The notes under the pieces were generated by a model. That model made no database searches and was not told where the DNA came from. It saw nothing but the letters and a program-made list of their open reading frames with translations. The position numbers and the translations under genes were made by a program. Below are positions 25,475 to 34,235 of a stretch of 48,918 nt of DNA, piece after piece. Each line of letters opens with the position of its first letter. Position 1 is the first letter of the stretch. The stretch spans positions 1 through 48,918 of the forward strand of contig PXSA01000009.1 of NCBI GenBank assembly GCA_003023565.1, given 5' to 3'. The DNA comes from Halobacteriales archaeon QS_9_68_17. GTDB lineage: Archaea; Halobacteriota; Halobacteria; Halobacteriales; Natronoarchaeaceae.

Positions 25475-26668
25475 ATGAGTGACAGAGATCGATTATCCGA
25501 CATCGCGGCACCGGGCGTCTCCCGCCGGGCCGTCCTCGCAACGGGCGCGGCGACGCTCGTCGCCGGTTGCCAGTCCGACGGTTTCGGGTCCGATGCTCGA
25601 CAGACGACCGTCGACATCGACTGCGAGGCGTCGGACGGATGGCGCCAGTACCAGACCGACGCGGCAAACAGCGGAACACGGACGCAGCGGGCGCCGTTCG
25701 ACGCCGAACTGACGAGCGTCGGCAGCGTCTCCGAGGTCAGCGGCGGCGTCGTCGTCGACGACGCCCGGCGAGCGTTCTTCGGCGACCAGCAGGCCGTCCG
25801 GGCCATCGACGTGCGCGAGAGGGACGAACGCTGGCGCCGGGAGTTCGATTCTTTCGTCTCTGCGACGCCCGTGCTCGCGTGCGACGCCGTTGTCGTCCAG
25901 ACGTCCATGAGGACCTACGCTCTCGACCGTTCCGACGGGACCACTCTCTGGGAGGCGAGCCCCGGGAACCAGTTCGCCGAACCCCTCTCCGACGGTCGCC
26001 ACGTGTTCGTCGCGTCTAGCGCTCCGACGGCGCTGGACCTTCGCGACGGGTCGACGAGGTGGAGCCACGACCTGACGGACGTCACCCCGTGGGGGTGCTG
26101 TCTCGGTGACGGGTGCCTCGTCGTCACCGGTCTGACCGACCGCGGCGGTGTCGCGGTCGGACTGGACGCCGCGTCGGGCGACCGCCGGTGGCGAACCGAC
26201 CTCCCGAACCCGGTGAAAGCGTCGCCGACGTACCGCGACGGGACTGCGTACGTCCCGGACGAGGGCACGCACCTCGTCGCCCTCTCTATCGAGACGGGCG
26301 ACGTCGAGTGGCGGACTCGGCCGTACGACTCCCTCCCCGGCGGCAGGCGGGCGGCGACGCCGACGGTCGCGGGCGACACGGTCGTCGTCCCGAGCGGAAA
26401 CGGGGGGACGACCGCGGCGGTGGACCGCGCCAGCGGCGAGACGGTCTGGGAAGTAGAAACCGGTCCGACGCTGGCCCCGCCGGTCGCCACCGGGAGCGGC
26501 GTGGTCGTCGGCACGATGAACGAGGGGCTGTTCCTTGTCGACGCCGACGGCACCGTCGCCGACCGGCGAACCGACACCCGTGCGGGCTCGCAGATGGCGC
26601 TCACGGACGCCGGCCTGTTCTACAAGACCGCCGGTATGGACGTCGAATTCGTCCATCTCGGTGAGTGA
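25475..26668 (+). CDS. Tat-type lipoprotein with PQQ-like beta-propeller
   Basis: The 397-residue protein has a twin-Arg lipoprotein signal, SRRAVLATGAATLVAGC, with Cys32 as the lipidated residue. The mature part has repeated propeller blades with the PQQ-repeat pattern: WRQYQTDAANSGT at the first blade, ALDRSDGTTLWEA, ALDLRDGSTRWSH, GLDAASGDRRWRT, ALSIETGDVEWRT, AVDRASGETVWEV, ending with VDADGTVADRR. No catalytic residues are evident; such proteins bind ligands or partners on the outer face of the membrane. Normal high-GC codon use, unlike the preceding gene. Confidence 0.9.
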   Translation: MSDRDRLSDIAAPGVSRRAVLATGAATLVAGCQSDGFGSDARQTTVDIDCEASDGWRQYQTDAANSGTRTQRAPFDAELTSVGSVSEVSGGVVVDDARRAFFGDQQAVRAIDVRERDERWRREFDSFVSATPVLACDAVVVQTSMRTYALDRSDGTTLWEASPGNQFAEPLSDGRHVFVASSAPTALDLRDGSTRWSHDLTDVTPWGCCLGDGCLVVTGLTDRGGVAVGLDAASGDRRWRTDLPNPVKASPTYRDGTAYVPDEGTHLVALSIETGDVEWRTRPYDSLPGGRRAATPTVAGDTVVVPSGNGGTTAAVDRASGETVWEVETGPTLAPPVATGSGVVVGTMNEGLFLVDADGTVADRRTDTRAGSQMALTDAGLFYKTAGMDVEFVHLGE

Positions 26669-26802
26669 ATCCGGCGGTTGTTTCGGAACATCTCTCCCGC
26701 AGTTGCACCTGGCTGCAACGGATCCGGCTCTTGAACTCGCCTGTCCGGACGCGCCGCTATCGGACTGGCGTCGAAAAAAGCGCGTAGGTTGGGGAAACCG
26801 AC

Positions 26803-27147
26803 TTAGCCGAAGAGCTCGCCGAGGCCCTCGCCGCTGGCCTCGTCGTCGCCGTCGTCCTCGTCGTCGTCCTGCGTGTCCGGCAGGTCCTCCTCGGCCTCCT
26901 CTTCGTCGCCGCCCTCGTCGGCGGCCGCCTCGTCGGCATCGCCCTCGGCGGCAGCGCCACCGGCGGGCACCGCGGCGGCCTCCGCGACGGCCTCGTCGAT
27001 GTCGACGTCCTCCAGCGCGGCCACGAGGGCCTTGACGCGGGATTCCTGCACGTCGACGCCGGCGGCCTCGAGGACGCCGGTCAGGTTGTCTTCGTTGAGC
27101 TCTTCGCCAGTCTCGTTCAGGATGAGTGCTGCGTAAACGTATTCCAT
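26803..27147 (-). CDS. rpl12: Ribosomal stalk protein L12 (P1)
   Basis: The 114-residue stalk protein recruits translational GTPases. N-terminal dimerisation domain [20 protein letters not shown] and [15 protein letters not shown]; an Ala/Gly hinge; a long Glu/Asp tail ending EGLGELFG, the archaeal P1 C-terminal motif. It follows rplP0 by 2 bases. Confidence 0.96.
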   Translation of the reverse strand: MEYVYAALILNETGEELNEDNLTGVLEAAGVDVQESRVKALVAALEDVDIDEAVAEAAAVPAGGAAAEGDADEAAADEGGDEEEAEEDLPDTQDDDEDDGDDEASGEGLGELFG

Positions 27148-27149
27148 TG

Positions 27150-28202
27150 TTAGTCACCGAACATGTCGCCGAGTCCTTCGGCGGCGGAGTCGTCGTCATC
27201 GTCGTCCTCGTCTGCCTCGTCGGCGTCCTCCGCTTCGGGGTCGGCCTCGTCTTGGTCGTCAGTCGATTCCTCTTCGGGCTCCGCCCCGGCAGACGCCGCG
27301 GGGGCCTCGACCCCCTGCAGTTCCTCCGGAAGCGCCTCCTCGTCGTCGATCCGGGCGGCGAGAGTGCGCACCTGCGCGTCCGCCTTGCTCATCAGGTCGT
27401 CGGCGAGGTCGGGGCTCGCGATGGAGGCCTGCAGGCCGAGGCTCTTGGCCTCGCCCGTGGCCTTCGCGACGAGCGTCGGCGCGGTCCGGGCGGTCGGGTA
27501 CTCGGCGTTGACCGAGAGGTTCCGCGCCCGGGCCGCGGCCGTCGCGACGTCGCTGCGGTACCGCTCGACGTCGATGTCGAGGTCCTCGGGGTCGAACAGC
27601 ACGCCCTCGGAGACGACGGCGCGCAGGTCGAGCCCGACTTCCTTCGGCTCGATGCCGAGTTCGCTCAGAACGTTCGCGAGGCCGCCGGAGACCTCCTCTC
27701 CGGCCTCGAGGACGGTGCTGTCCTCGGTGACGTGGATGGAGCCCTCCATGATGCGGGCCGCCGCGCCGACGTTCTGCAGTTCGCCGACGAACGGACCCGG
27801 GTCGACGCCCGTGTCACCCTCCGGGATGACGACGTCGTTGGGCGCGACCTCGCCCGCGCCGATGGGTGCGGGCGTCTTCGAGGCCTCGAGTTCCTGGTAC
27901 AGCCCGAACGGGTTGTCGTTCGTCCCGATGAGGCCGACCTGTCCCTCGAGATGCTCGTTGAGGTCCTCCAGACCCCCGCCGACCTCGTCCAGCGCACGCT
28001 TCAGCAGCGTGTTCCGGCTGACGCGCAGTTCCGCGGTGCCGTGCAGGTCACGGCGCATGTCCTGAAGCTGGCGGCTGGGGATGCCGGCGATGTTGACGAC
28101 GCCGACGCTCTCGTAGCTCTCGACGAGCGCGACGAGGTCGTCGACTTCCTCGCGCTTCCACTCGGGGAGGTTCTCGGTTTTCCGCTCGGCTCCGGCGCTC
28201 AT
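27150..28202 (-). CDS. rplP0: Ribosomal protein L10 (P0)
   Basis: The 350-residue protein anchors the stalk. RNA-binding N-terminus: [41 protein letters not shown], then the archaeal insertion domain and a helical spine for L12 dimers. The C-terminal acidic tail ends [11 protein letters not shown], sharing the GTPase-contact motif with L12. It directly follows rpl1 (1-base gap) in the L1-L10-L12 operon. Confidence 0.96.
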   Translation of the reverse strand: MSAGAERKTENLPEWKREEVDDLVALVESYESVGVVNIAGIPSRQLQDMRRDLHGTAELRVSRNTLLKRALDEVGGGLEDLNEHLEGQVGLIGTNDNPFGLYQELEASKTPAPIGAGEVAPNDVVIPEGDTGVDPGPFVGELQNVGAAARIMEGSIHVTEDSTVLEAGEEVSGGLANVLSELGIEPKEVGLDLRAVVSEGVLFDPEDLDIDVERYRSDVATAAARARNLSVNAEYPTARTAPTLVAKATGEAKSLGLQASIASPDLADDLMSKADAQVRTLAARIDDEEALPEELQGVEAPAASAGAEPEEESTDDQDEADPEAEDADEADEDDDDDDSAAEGLGDMFGD

Positions 28203-28203
28203 C

Positions 28204-28842
28204 TCAGGCCACCTCCTTCGCGGGACCCATTGTGGTCTTCACGAACACCGTGTCGATGTTGAGGGGACCCTTCTCCAGGTCCGCGTGCAGGCGGCGGAGG
28301 ATGACGTCGATGTTGTCCGCTATCTCCTCTGCGGACATGTCCTCCGCGCCGACGCGCGTGTGGAACGTCCGGCGGTCGCCGCTGCGAAGCTGGACGGTGT
28401 TTCTCATTCTGTTGACCGTTTCGACGATGTCGTCGTCCGGCGACAGCGGCGTCGGCATCTTCCCTCGGGGACCGAGGATGGTACCGAGGTAGCGACCGAT
28501 ATCTTGCATCAGGCTCTCTTCGGCGATGAAGAAGTCGGTCTCCTCGGCGAGTTCCTTCGCCGCGTCGTCGTCGTCGCCCAGGTCGGCCAGTTCGTCGCCG
28601 TCGAGAACGTCGTCGGCGACGTCCTCGGCGCGGAGGGCGGTCTCGCCCTCCGCGAACACGACGATCCTCGTCTCTTGGCCCGTCCCGGACGGCAGGACGA
28701 TACTTTCGTCTACACGGTTCGACGGTTCGTTCAGGTCCAAGTCGCGCAGGTTTATCGCGAGGTCTACCGTTTCGCGGAAACTCCGCTCCGGGGAGTCCTC
28801 GAGTGCGCTGGATACTGCTTGCTCTATCTCCTGGTCTGCCAT
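28204..28842 (-). CDS. rpl1: Ribosomal protein L1
   Basis: The 212-residue protein forms the L1 stalk and controls deacylated tRNA exit. Recognised by [38 protein letters not shown], the [18 protein letters not shown] loop and a C-terminal [17 protein letters not shown]. In archaea L1 represses its own operon by binding a leader copy of its rRNA site, and a structured leader is present here just upstream. Confidence 0.97.
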   Translation of the reverse strand: MADQEIEQAVSSALEDSPERSFRETVDLAINLRDLDLNEPSNRVDESIVLPSGTGQETRIVVFAEGETALRAEDVADDVLDGDELADLGDDDDAAKELAEETDFFIAEESLMQDIGRYLGTILGPRGKMPTPLSPDDDIVETVNRMRNTVQLRSGDRRTFHTRVGAEDMSAEEIADNIDVILRRLHADLEKGPLNIDTVFVKTTMGPAKEVA

Positions 28843-28887
28843 CGTCCACCTCCGTAGTGCGCAGGAATGCTCCTACGGGTCAGTGAA

Positions 28888-28902
28888 ACAGGCGAAGCCT
28901 GT
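28888..28902 (-). promoter_or_regulatory. Hairpin in the rpl1 leader (candidate L1 autoregulatory site)
   Basis: On the minus strand acaggc-ttc-gcctgt is a perfect 6-bp stem with a 3-base loop, about 46-60 bases before ATG 28842. The left arm (gacag) can instead pair with ctgtc further upstream, giving two mutually exclusive hairpins. Haloarchaeal L1-L10-L12 leaders of about 75 bases with an L1 site are known from Halobacterium. Confidence 0.55.
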
Positions 28903-28927
28903 CTCGTTCGGACAGTGGCCCATGCCG

Positions 28928-28936
28928 AACTTAAAC
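28928..28936 (-). promoter_or_regulatory. TATA element of the L1-L10-L12 operon
   Basis: gtttaagtt on the minus strand would start transcription near 28905, giving a leader of about 60-65 bases that includes the hairpin. Confidence 0.55.
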
Positions 28937-29092
28937 CCGTCGAAGCGGTAGAAGCGCCCCGGATCGGCTCCCTCTCAGGTCTGGACGACCGCGCCGCTCG
29001 CTCTCGCGCTCGCGTTCGCCCACGCCGCCGCGAGGTATCTCCGCCTCTCGACCATCGTCCCGCGGAGCGGATGGCTCTCGTTCGGCGGCGGC

Positions 29093-29734
29093 GTGTCGGT
29101 CGCGTACGTGTTCGTCCACGTGCTTCCGGAACTCGGGACGGGACAGGCGGCCATCGAGGAGGCCCAGCACGTGCTCGTCGACGAACTGGCCTACCACGCC
29201 TATCTGATAGCGCTCGTCGGTTTCGCGCTGTTTCACGGCCTCGAACGCTGGGCAGCGCGTGCGCGCGGTGAGGATGACGAGGCCGATACGGGTATCACGG
29301 TTCGCCCCGTCGACGGAGATGGCGACAGTAGTGGCCATCCGGTGTTCTGGGCGCACCTGATCTCCTACGGCCTGCTGAACGCCATCATCGGGTATCTGCT
29401 GGTCGAGAACGCGGGCAGCGACGACAGTGCCCTCCTGTTCGCGGTCGCGATGGCGTTTCACTTCCTCATCAACGACGATAGCCTCCGCCGTCACCACTCG
29501 GACGGGTACGACCGAACGGGGCGGTGGGTGCTGGCCGCGGCGGTGCTCGGCGGGTGGGGCCTCGCGCTCGTCGTCCACCTCTCGGCCCCCCTCCTGATGG
29601 CGGCGTTCGCGTTCGTCAGCGGCGGCGTGATACTGAACGTCATCAAGGAGGAGCTCCCGACCGACCGGGAGAGCCGGTTCGACTACTTCGTGGTCGGGGC
29701 CGCGCTGTACGCCGGCGTGCTCGTGGCGCTCTGA
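29093..29734 (+). CDS. ZIP-like multi-helix membrane protein, start codon uncertain
   Basis: The first usable start (GTG 29093) gives 213 residues with about seven membrane helices: SVAYVFVHVLPEL, AYLIALVGFALFHGLE, WAHLISYGLLNAIIGYLLV, LLFAVAMAFHFLI, WVLAAAVLGGWGLALVVHL, LLMAAFAFVSGGVILNVIKEELP and YFVVGAALYAGVLVAL. The HVLPEL, HFLINDD and GGVILNVIKEELP patterns recall ZIP metal transporters. The same frame is open back to about 28952 and reads VWTTAPLALALAFAHAAARYL plus PRSGWLSFGGG, which looks like the missing first helix, but there is no ATG, GTG or TTG there. The true start was probably lost by deletion or base change. Confidence 0.72.
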   Translation: MSVAYVFVHVLPELGTGQAAIEEAQHVLVDELAYHAYLIALVGFALFHGLERWAARARGEDDEADTGITVRPVDGDGDSSGHPVFWAHLISYGLLNAIIGYLLVENAGSDDSALLFAVAMAFHFLINDDSLRRHHSDGYDRTGRWVLAAAVLGGWGLALVVHLSAPLLMAAFAFVSGGVILNVIKEELPTDRESRFDYFVVGAALYAGVLVAL

Positions 29735-29834
29735 CCGCCCGGTCCCGGGGCGAGAGCCGACGCGTCGCGCCGTGGGGACGGCAGCGAGGCTATCGGTCCG
29801 GCGACGAACCATAAAAGGTGAGACGGTGTCGGGA

Positions 29835-30323
29835 TTACGCCGCGGCTTCGTCGGCGAAGTACTCGTCGTACTCGCCGGCGTCGATCCGCTCTTTGAACTC
29901 GCGGGGGTTCTCGCCCTCGATGGTGACGCCCAGCGAGGTGCAGGTGCCGACGACTTCCTTCGCGGCGTTTTGCAGGTCGTACGAGAGCAGGTCCGGGTGT
30001 TTCTGCTCCGCGATCTGCATGACCTGATCGACCGAGAGGTCGGCGACGAAGTTCTCCTGGGGTTCGCCGCTACCGGTTTCGAACCCGGCCTCGTCCTTGA
30101 TCAGTTCCGCCGTCGGGGGGACGCCGACTTCGATCTCGAAGGAGCCGTCCTCCTCGTACTCGACGGTGACGGGCACTTCAGTCCCGTCGAACGCTTCCGT
30201 TCGGTCGTTGATCTCGCCGACGACGGCCTGCACGTCCACGGGCGTCGGTCCGAGCTCCGGACCGAGCGGCGGGCCGGGGTTGGCCTGGCCGCCCGGAACG
30301 AGCACTTCGATAGTACCAGCCAT
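29835..30323 (-). CDS. rpl11: Ribosomal protein L11
   Basis: The 162-residue protein binds the GTPase-associated rRNA. N-terminal MAGTIEVLVPGGQANPGPPL, PELGPTPVDVQAVVGEIN, and C-terminal AAKEVVGTCTSLGVTIEGENP are conserved. It is on the same strand as, but 1.0 kb from, the L1-L10-L12 operon, with a membrane-protein gene on the other strand between them. A TATA-like cttaaacc lies about 25 bases before ATG 30323. Confidence 0.96.
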   Translation of the reverse strand: MAGTIEVLVPGGQANPGPPLGPELGPTPVDVQAVVGEINDRTEAFDGTEVPVTVEYEEDGSFEIEVGVPPTAELIKDEAGFETGSGEPQENFVADLSVDQVMQIAEQKHPDLLSYDLQNAAKEVVGTCTSLGVTIEGENPREFKERIDAGEYDEYFADEAAA

Positions 30324-30433
30324 ACGGGAAGGGACCGTCGGGTGAGGTTTAAGAGTTGCTTTTCGCACCCGTCCGCGGGTGAGAGTCCCACCCCGGTGCC
30401 CGTCTCGCTGCCGTCACGTCCGCCCCTCGGCCG

Positions 30434-30738
30434 TCACTCATCCACGGGGTCGCCCCGCCACTCGCCGAACGCGGGGAGCACGTCCGCTTCCTCGAACCGT
30501 TCGACGCAGGGCACGTCGTACGGGTGGGCCTCCCCGACGCGCTCGACCAGGTCCCCGTACGCCCCCTCGGTCGTCTTCGCCAGCAGGATCACTTCCTCGT
30601 TGTCGTGGACCTCGCTCCTAGCGGTACGTCGACTCGCAGTCGACGCGGTCTGACGCAGGCGGCGAGGCGCTCCTCGACGAGTGTCGACGCGAGGTCGGCC
30701 GCCGCCTCGGGCGGCGCGGTGATGTATCCGGTCGGCAT
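30434..30738 (-). pseudogene. cutA: CutA-type divalent-cation tolerance protein, broken
   Basis: Frame one: ATG 30738, PTGYITAPPEAAADLASTLVE, ERLAACV. Frame two: RVDCESTYR followed by TAG where homologues have Trp. Frame three: EVHDNEEVILLAKTTEGAY, ERVGEAHPYDVPCVERFEEAD, ending at TGA 30434-30436. Only together do they give the roughly 100-residue CutA1 trimer fold. The span of 305 bases is not divisible by three; there are at least two small deletions and one nonsense change within 40 bases near 30610-30650. Confidence 0.82.
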
Positions 30739-30769
30739 GGCCGGTGGTTCGCCCGGCCCGGAGAAAAGC

Positions 30770-30952
30770 CTACTCCTCGAACGGCTTGAACGCGCCGTTG
30801 ATGTCCCATTCGTGGATGCAGTACGGGCTCCCGACCTTTCGCTCGCCGTCCTGCTCGCGGATGCGCCAGGTCTCGTCGTCCTCGTCCCAGTACTCGATGC
30901 GACCGCAGCGCTCGCACTCGCGGAGCGACGGGGTTCGGAGTGCTGTGCCCAT
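30770..30952 (-). CDS. HEWD family small protein
   Basis: The 60-residue haloarchaeal protein contains CERCGRIEYWDEDDETWRI with a CxxC pair, a third Cys in SPYCIHEWDINGAF, and the IHEWD sequence that names the family, ending FKPFEE. Zinc binding is likely. Function unknown. ATG 30952 is fixed by a TATA element 21-30 bases upstream. Confidence 0.88.
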   Translation of the reverse strand: MGTALRTPSLRECERCGRIEYWDEDDETWRIREQDGERKVGSPYCIHEWDINGAFKPFEE

Positions 30953-30972
30953 ACCTGTCCGGACGATGTGGA

Positions 30973-30982
30973 AGTATATAGT
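30973..30982 (-). promoter_or_regulatory. TATA element for the HEWD gene
   Basis: actatatact on the minus strand ends 20 bases before ATG 30952, indicating a leaderless mRNA. Confidence 0.65.
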
Positions 30983-31123
30983 TCTGTTATTCCGGCGGGG
31001 TTCCGCTCTCGATTCCACAAGTCGTCCGTTCGAAAGTCGTGCCGCATCGTCGACAGAACTGGACGAACGGTAAATCCGGGTGTCCATTGGCGTCACCGCG
31101 TCGACTGCCATCCCGTCGTACCT

Positions 31124-31328
31124 ATGCGTCGTATCAGGGGACACACCCTCCAGACGCACGCTCATCGCGGCGCTCGGATCGGCAGCGACCGCCCTCGTCG
31201 CCGGTTGCGCGGACGACGGCGCTAGCGACGGTGCGAACGGCGGCGACTCGGACGGCGGACGAGACGGTACGCAGGACGAGGAAGGGGACCCCGACGAGCG
31301 GGAAGGTGAGGACGCCGCCGCGCGGTAG
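31124..31328 (+). pseudogene. N-terminal remnant of a Tat lipoprotein
   Basis: The frame shows TPSRRTLIAALGSAATALVAGC, a clear Tat lipobox, followed by an Asp/Gly/Glu-rich low-complexity linker of about 37 residues and a stop at 31326-31328. Nothing resembling a mature domain follows. The natural ATG (31124) is one frame off; an in-frame GTG at 31080 would add an unlikely 22-residue leader. The sequence after the stop belongs to a gene of opposite orientation, so the lipoprotein appears cut off by a deletion. Confidence 0.55.
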
Positions 31329-31329
31329 A

Positions 31330-31555
31330 ATCGCCCCCTCGTCGAGCCGCCGCACGTCGTCGACGCTGGGGTCCGTCCCGAGCGCGTGGTCGGACACGTC
31401 TATCTCTTCGCCCGACGCCCGGAAAACGGCATCACGCGGTTCGTCGTGTCCGCGACGATGCGCTCGACCTCGACCGTCACGTCCGGGGCCTGCTGGAGCG
31501 CCCGCCCGAGGACGAACTCGGTCGACGGGTGACGGAACTCGGTGATGAGAGGCAC
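31330..31555 (-). pseudogene. N-terminal remnant of a Bat-type HTH-10 regulator
   Basis: From GTG 31555 the minus strand reads VPLITEFRHPSTEFVLGRAL, then TVEVERIVADTTNRVMPF, the start of small bacterio-opsin-activator-type regulators. A frameshift at about 31425 is followed by ASGEEIDVSDHALGTDPSVD and DVRRLDEG, then RFYRA in yet another frame. The helix-turn-helix half that should follow is absent and the sequence passes directly into the lipoprotein remnant. No function can remain. Confidence 0.6.
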
Positions 31556-31608
31556 TGTCCCCGCGTTCGGTCGGTGTAGAGTCCGACTGCGGTCCTGTTC
31601 CCGGATGC

Positions 31609-32445
31609 TTACCGGAACGAGGTGTCACCGACGTGTTCCACGTCGGGATAGCCGCCGTACCGGTCGAACGTCTCGGGGTCGTGGCCGTAGACGACGTTCG
31701 GATCGCGCTCGGCGACGACTTCGCGGATCCGCGGGACGGCGACGTTGGCCCACTTCCCGTGGTCCCAGTTGGCACCGGGCTGGACCGTCTCGGGGAACAC
31801 GTTCCCCTCGCGGAAGGCGGCGTCGCCGACGAGGAACACCGGTTCCTCCAGCGCGGTGAAGACGAGGCCGATCATCCCGGGCGCGTGGCCCGGGAGGTGG
31901 ACCCACTCGATACCGGGAACGACCTCGCCGCGCTCGCCCTCGATCGGTCGCCAGTCGAGGCCGTCGTGCGCGTAGTCCGCAGGCACCCACGCGCTCCGGT
32001 CCAGGGGGTCCTGGAAGACGTTCCCCGCGTAGAACGCCCACTCCAGTTCGTCCCGGTGGGCGTACACCGGTACGTCCTCGTCGGCGAACAACCGGAGGTT
32101 ACCGGCGTGGTCGTTGTGCAGGTGCGTCTGGACGACGGCGTCGATATCGCTCGGAGCCAGCCCCACCTGCTCCAGGCGGCTCTCGAACAGGTGTTCCTCG
32201 TCGCGCGTCCACGGTACGGTCTCCTGTAGCCACCCCGGCCAGTACCCGTCCATCCCGTCGGGGTGGCCGCCGGTGTCGACGGCGACGGTCCGGTCGTCGT
32301 CCTCGTACACGAACGAGAACGATGGGATCCGGATGAAATCGAGGTCGGGGTCCGTGTTCGACCGGGTCGCGAGGTTCTGGAGCGGGTAGTGGAACCGGAC
32401 GTCGACTTCGAGGTAGCCGTGGTCGAGGAGGTACAGTCGCGGCAT
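31609..32445 (-). CDS. Metallo-beta-lactamase fold hydrolase, N-acyl-homoserine lactonase type
   Basis: The 278-residue protein has the metal motif THLHNDHAGN (His108, His110, Asp112, His113), further ligands His187 in HLPGHAPGM and Asp208 in LVGDAAF, and a C-terminal YGHDPETF. The spacing and the long N-terminal strand region (LYLLDHGYLEVDVRFHYP) match the AHL-lactonase (AttM/AiiA-like) branch. Activity on lactones or other esters is plausible; archaeal substrates are unproven. No signal peptide. It stands alone, divergent from the region leading to the PaaK gene. Confidence 0.9.
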   Translation of the reverse strand: MPRLYLLDHGYLEVDVRFHYPLQNLATRSNTDPDLDFIRIPSFSFVYEDDDRTVAVDTGGHPDGMDGYWPGWLQETVPWTRDEEHLFESRLEQVGLAPSDIDAVVQTHLHNDHAGNLRLFADEDVPVYAHRDELEWAFYAGNVFQDPLDRSAWVPADYAHDGLDWRPIEGERGEVVPGIEWVHLPGHAPGMIGLVFTALEEPVFLVGDAAFREGNVFPETVQPGANWDHGKWANVAVPRIREVVAERDPNVVYGHDPETFDRYGGYPDVEHVGDTSFR

Positions 32446-32525
32446 GGTCGGACGCTACACCCATGCCTGAAAAGGCCTTTGGGGCAACGGCTTATATCGC
32501 TCCCCGTTGGCATCTCTCCCGTAAC

Positions 32526-32673
32526 GATAGGTGTTCAGTCTGCGGCGAGGAGACCTACAAGGGAGCGGACGAACAGTACGTCACGGAGTATTAGCGGGAG
32601 CAGTTCACCTTCTGCTCGGGGGAACACCGCGACGAGTTCGAGTCGTCGCCGGGCGAACACACCCGACCGGCGG
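32526..32673 (+). pseudogene. Small YHS/TRASH-type zinc protein with in-frame stop
   Basis: One frame gives CSVCGEETYKGADEQYVTEY, then TAG at 32592-32594, then REQFTFCSGEHRDEFESSPG. Together this is a complete CxxC...FCS knuckle of the TRASH/YHS kind, about 45 residues. A TATA-like cttatat at 32491-32497 lies at promoter distance, but no ATG exists in frame. A C-to-T change at CAG would create the stop. Confidence 0.5.
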
Positions 32674-32707
32674 TAACTTCAACTTGCCCGCCGTCGCGGA
32701 TAGAGGC

Positions 32708-34003
32708 ATGGTCTATCATGACATAGAGGGGATGTCAGTCGACGACCTCCGCGACCTGCAGGGCGACCGCCTCGCCGACACCGTCCGCCGGGCGTACGAG
32801 AACGTGCCGTTCTACCGCGACGCGCTGGACGAGGCGGGCGTCGATCCGGACGACGTTTCGAGCGTCGACGACGTCGAGCGGTTGCCGTTCACCACGAAAG
32901 AGGACTTCCGGGACGAGTATCCGGACGGCCTCTTCGCCGTCGACGACGGGGAGGTCCGCCGGATCCATGCCTCCTCCGGGACGACGGGCAAGCCGAAGGT
33001 CGTCGCCTACACCGAGGGCGACCTGGAGGTCTGGCGGGAGGTGATGGCCCGGTCGCTGGCCGCGGCGGGCGTCGAACCCGGCGACACGGTCCAGAACGCG
33101 TACGGTTACGGCCTGTTCACGGGGGGGCTGGGCTTTCACGACGGCGTCGAGGAACTCGGCGCGACCGTGGTCCCGACCGGCGGGGGCAACACCGCCCAGC
33201 AGATCGAGATGCTGCGTGACCTGGAGAGCGACGCCTTCGCCTGCACGCCGTCGTACTGCCTCTACCTCGCCGAACGACTGGAGGAACGTGGGATCGACCC
33301 CGCGGACCTCTCGGTGTCGACGGTGACCATCGGCGCGGAGCCGTTCACGGACCCGATGCGCGAGGCGATCGAGTCCGCGCTCGACGTCACCGCCATCGAC
33401 GTGTACGGCCTCTCGGAGATCATCGGTCCCGGCGTCTCGATCGAGTGCGAGGAGGCCCAGGAGGGCCTGCACGTCTGGGAAGACCACTTCTACCCCGAGG
33501 TCGTCGACCCGGAGACCGGCGAACCGCTGGACGAGGGCGAGGAGGGCGAACTCGTCCTGACCACGCTGACCAAGGAGGCGCTGCCGGTCCTGCGGTACCG
33601 GACGGGTGACATCACGAGTCTCACGCGCGAGGAGTGCGACTGCGGCCGGACCCACGTCCGCATGGACAACGTCACCGGCCGCACCGACGACCTGCTCATC
33701 GTCCGCGGCGTCAACGTGTACGCCAGTCAGATAGAGGAGGTCGTCGTCGACGCGGACGGCGTCGCTCCCCACTACCGCATCGACATAGACCGCGAGGAGG
33801 AGTTAGACCGGATGGCGATCACGGTAGAGCGCGCGCCGGACGACGACGGCGACGACGCGGCCCTCGAACAACGACTGCGCGACCGTCTGGACGAGACGCT
33901 CGCTCTCTCTCCGGACGACCTCTCCGTCGTCGGCCCCGGCGAGATAGAGCGGACCGAGGTCGGGAAGGTCCAACGGGTGTACGACCACCGCGACGACGCC
34001 TGA
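32708..34003 (+). CDS. Phenylacetate-CoA ligase family (PaaK-like) adenylate-forming enzyme
   Basis: The 431-residue protein activates a carboxylic acid with ATP and CoA. N-terminal helical part (YENVPFYRDALDEAGVDPDD), P-loop ASSGTTGKPK at 88-97, TPSYCLYLAERLEE, YGLSEIIGPGVSIEC (adenylate motif), LPVLRYRTGDITSL and a C-terminal lid with DLLIVRGVNVYASQIEEV. Cys-rich CDCGRTHVRMDN is usual for PaaK. No ring-oxidation genes lie nearby, so the substrate is open. ATG 32708 fits the conserved N-terminus. Confidence 0.93.
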   Translation: MVYHDIEGMSVDDLRDLQGDRLADTVRRAYENVPFYRDALDEAGVDPDDVSSVDDVERLPFTTKEDFRDEYPDGLFAVDDGEVRRIHASSGTTGKPKVVAYTEGDLEVWREVMARSLAAAGVEPGDTVQNAYGYGLFTGGLGFHDGVEELGATVVPTGGGNTAQQIEMLRDLESDAFACTPSYCLYLAERLEERGIDPADLSVSTVTIGAEPFTDPMREAIESALDVTAIDVYGLSEIIGPGVSIECEEAQEGLHVWEDHFYPEVVDPETGEPLDEGEEGELVLTTLTKEALPVLRYRTGDITSLTREECDCGRTHVRMDNVTGRTDDLLIVRGVNVYASQIEEVVVDADGVAPHYRIDIDREEELDRMAITVERAPDDDGDDAALEQRLRDRLDETLALSPDDLSVVGPGEIERTEVGKVQRVYDHRDDA

Positions 34004-34166
34004 CCCGGATCCCGGACGCGTCTCACCGACCGGGAGTTTATACGGGAAGCCGAGACCAGACCCCCCGTGAACTGACCCGCGCGGTGTCGGTCGAGGCGGG
34101 CGTACGGCGCGCCACACCGCGTTCGCCACGCGCCGTCTGTTCGCGCTCCCGACTCCGCAAGCCGCG

Positions 34167-34208
34167 CGGCGACCGACGCCCGGCGACCGACGCCCGGCGA
34201 CCAACGCC
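34167..34208. repeat. 14-bp tandem repeat, three copies
   Basis: Unit cggcgaccgacgcc occurs at 34167-34180 and 34181-34194, and once with a single change at 34195-34208. It lies in the 232-base gap between the ligase and the acetyltransferase, where a TATA-like gtttatac (about 34035) is not followed by a convincing gene. Confidence 0.8.
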
Positions 34209-34235
34209 TTCGGGGGCCGCAGTCCCGACCGCGGT

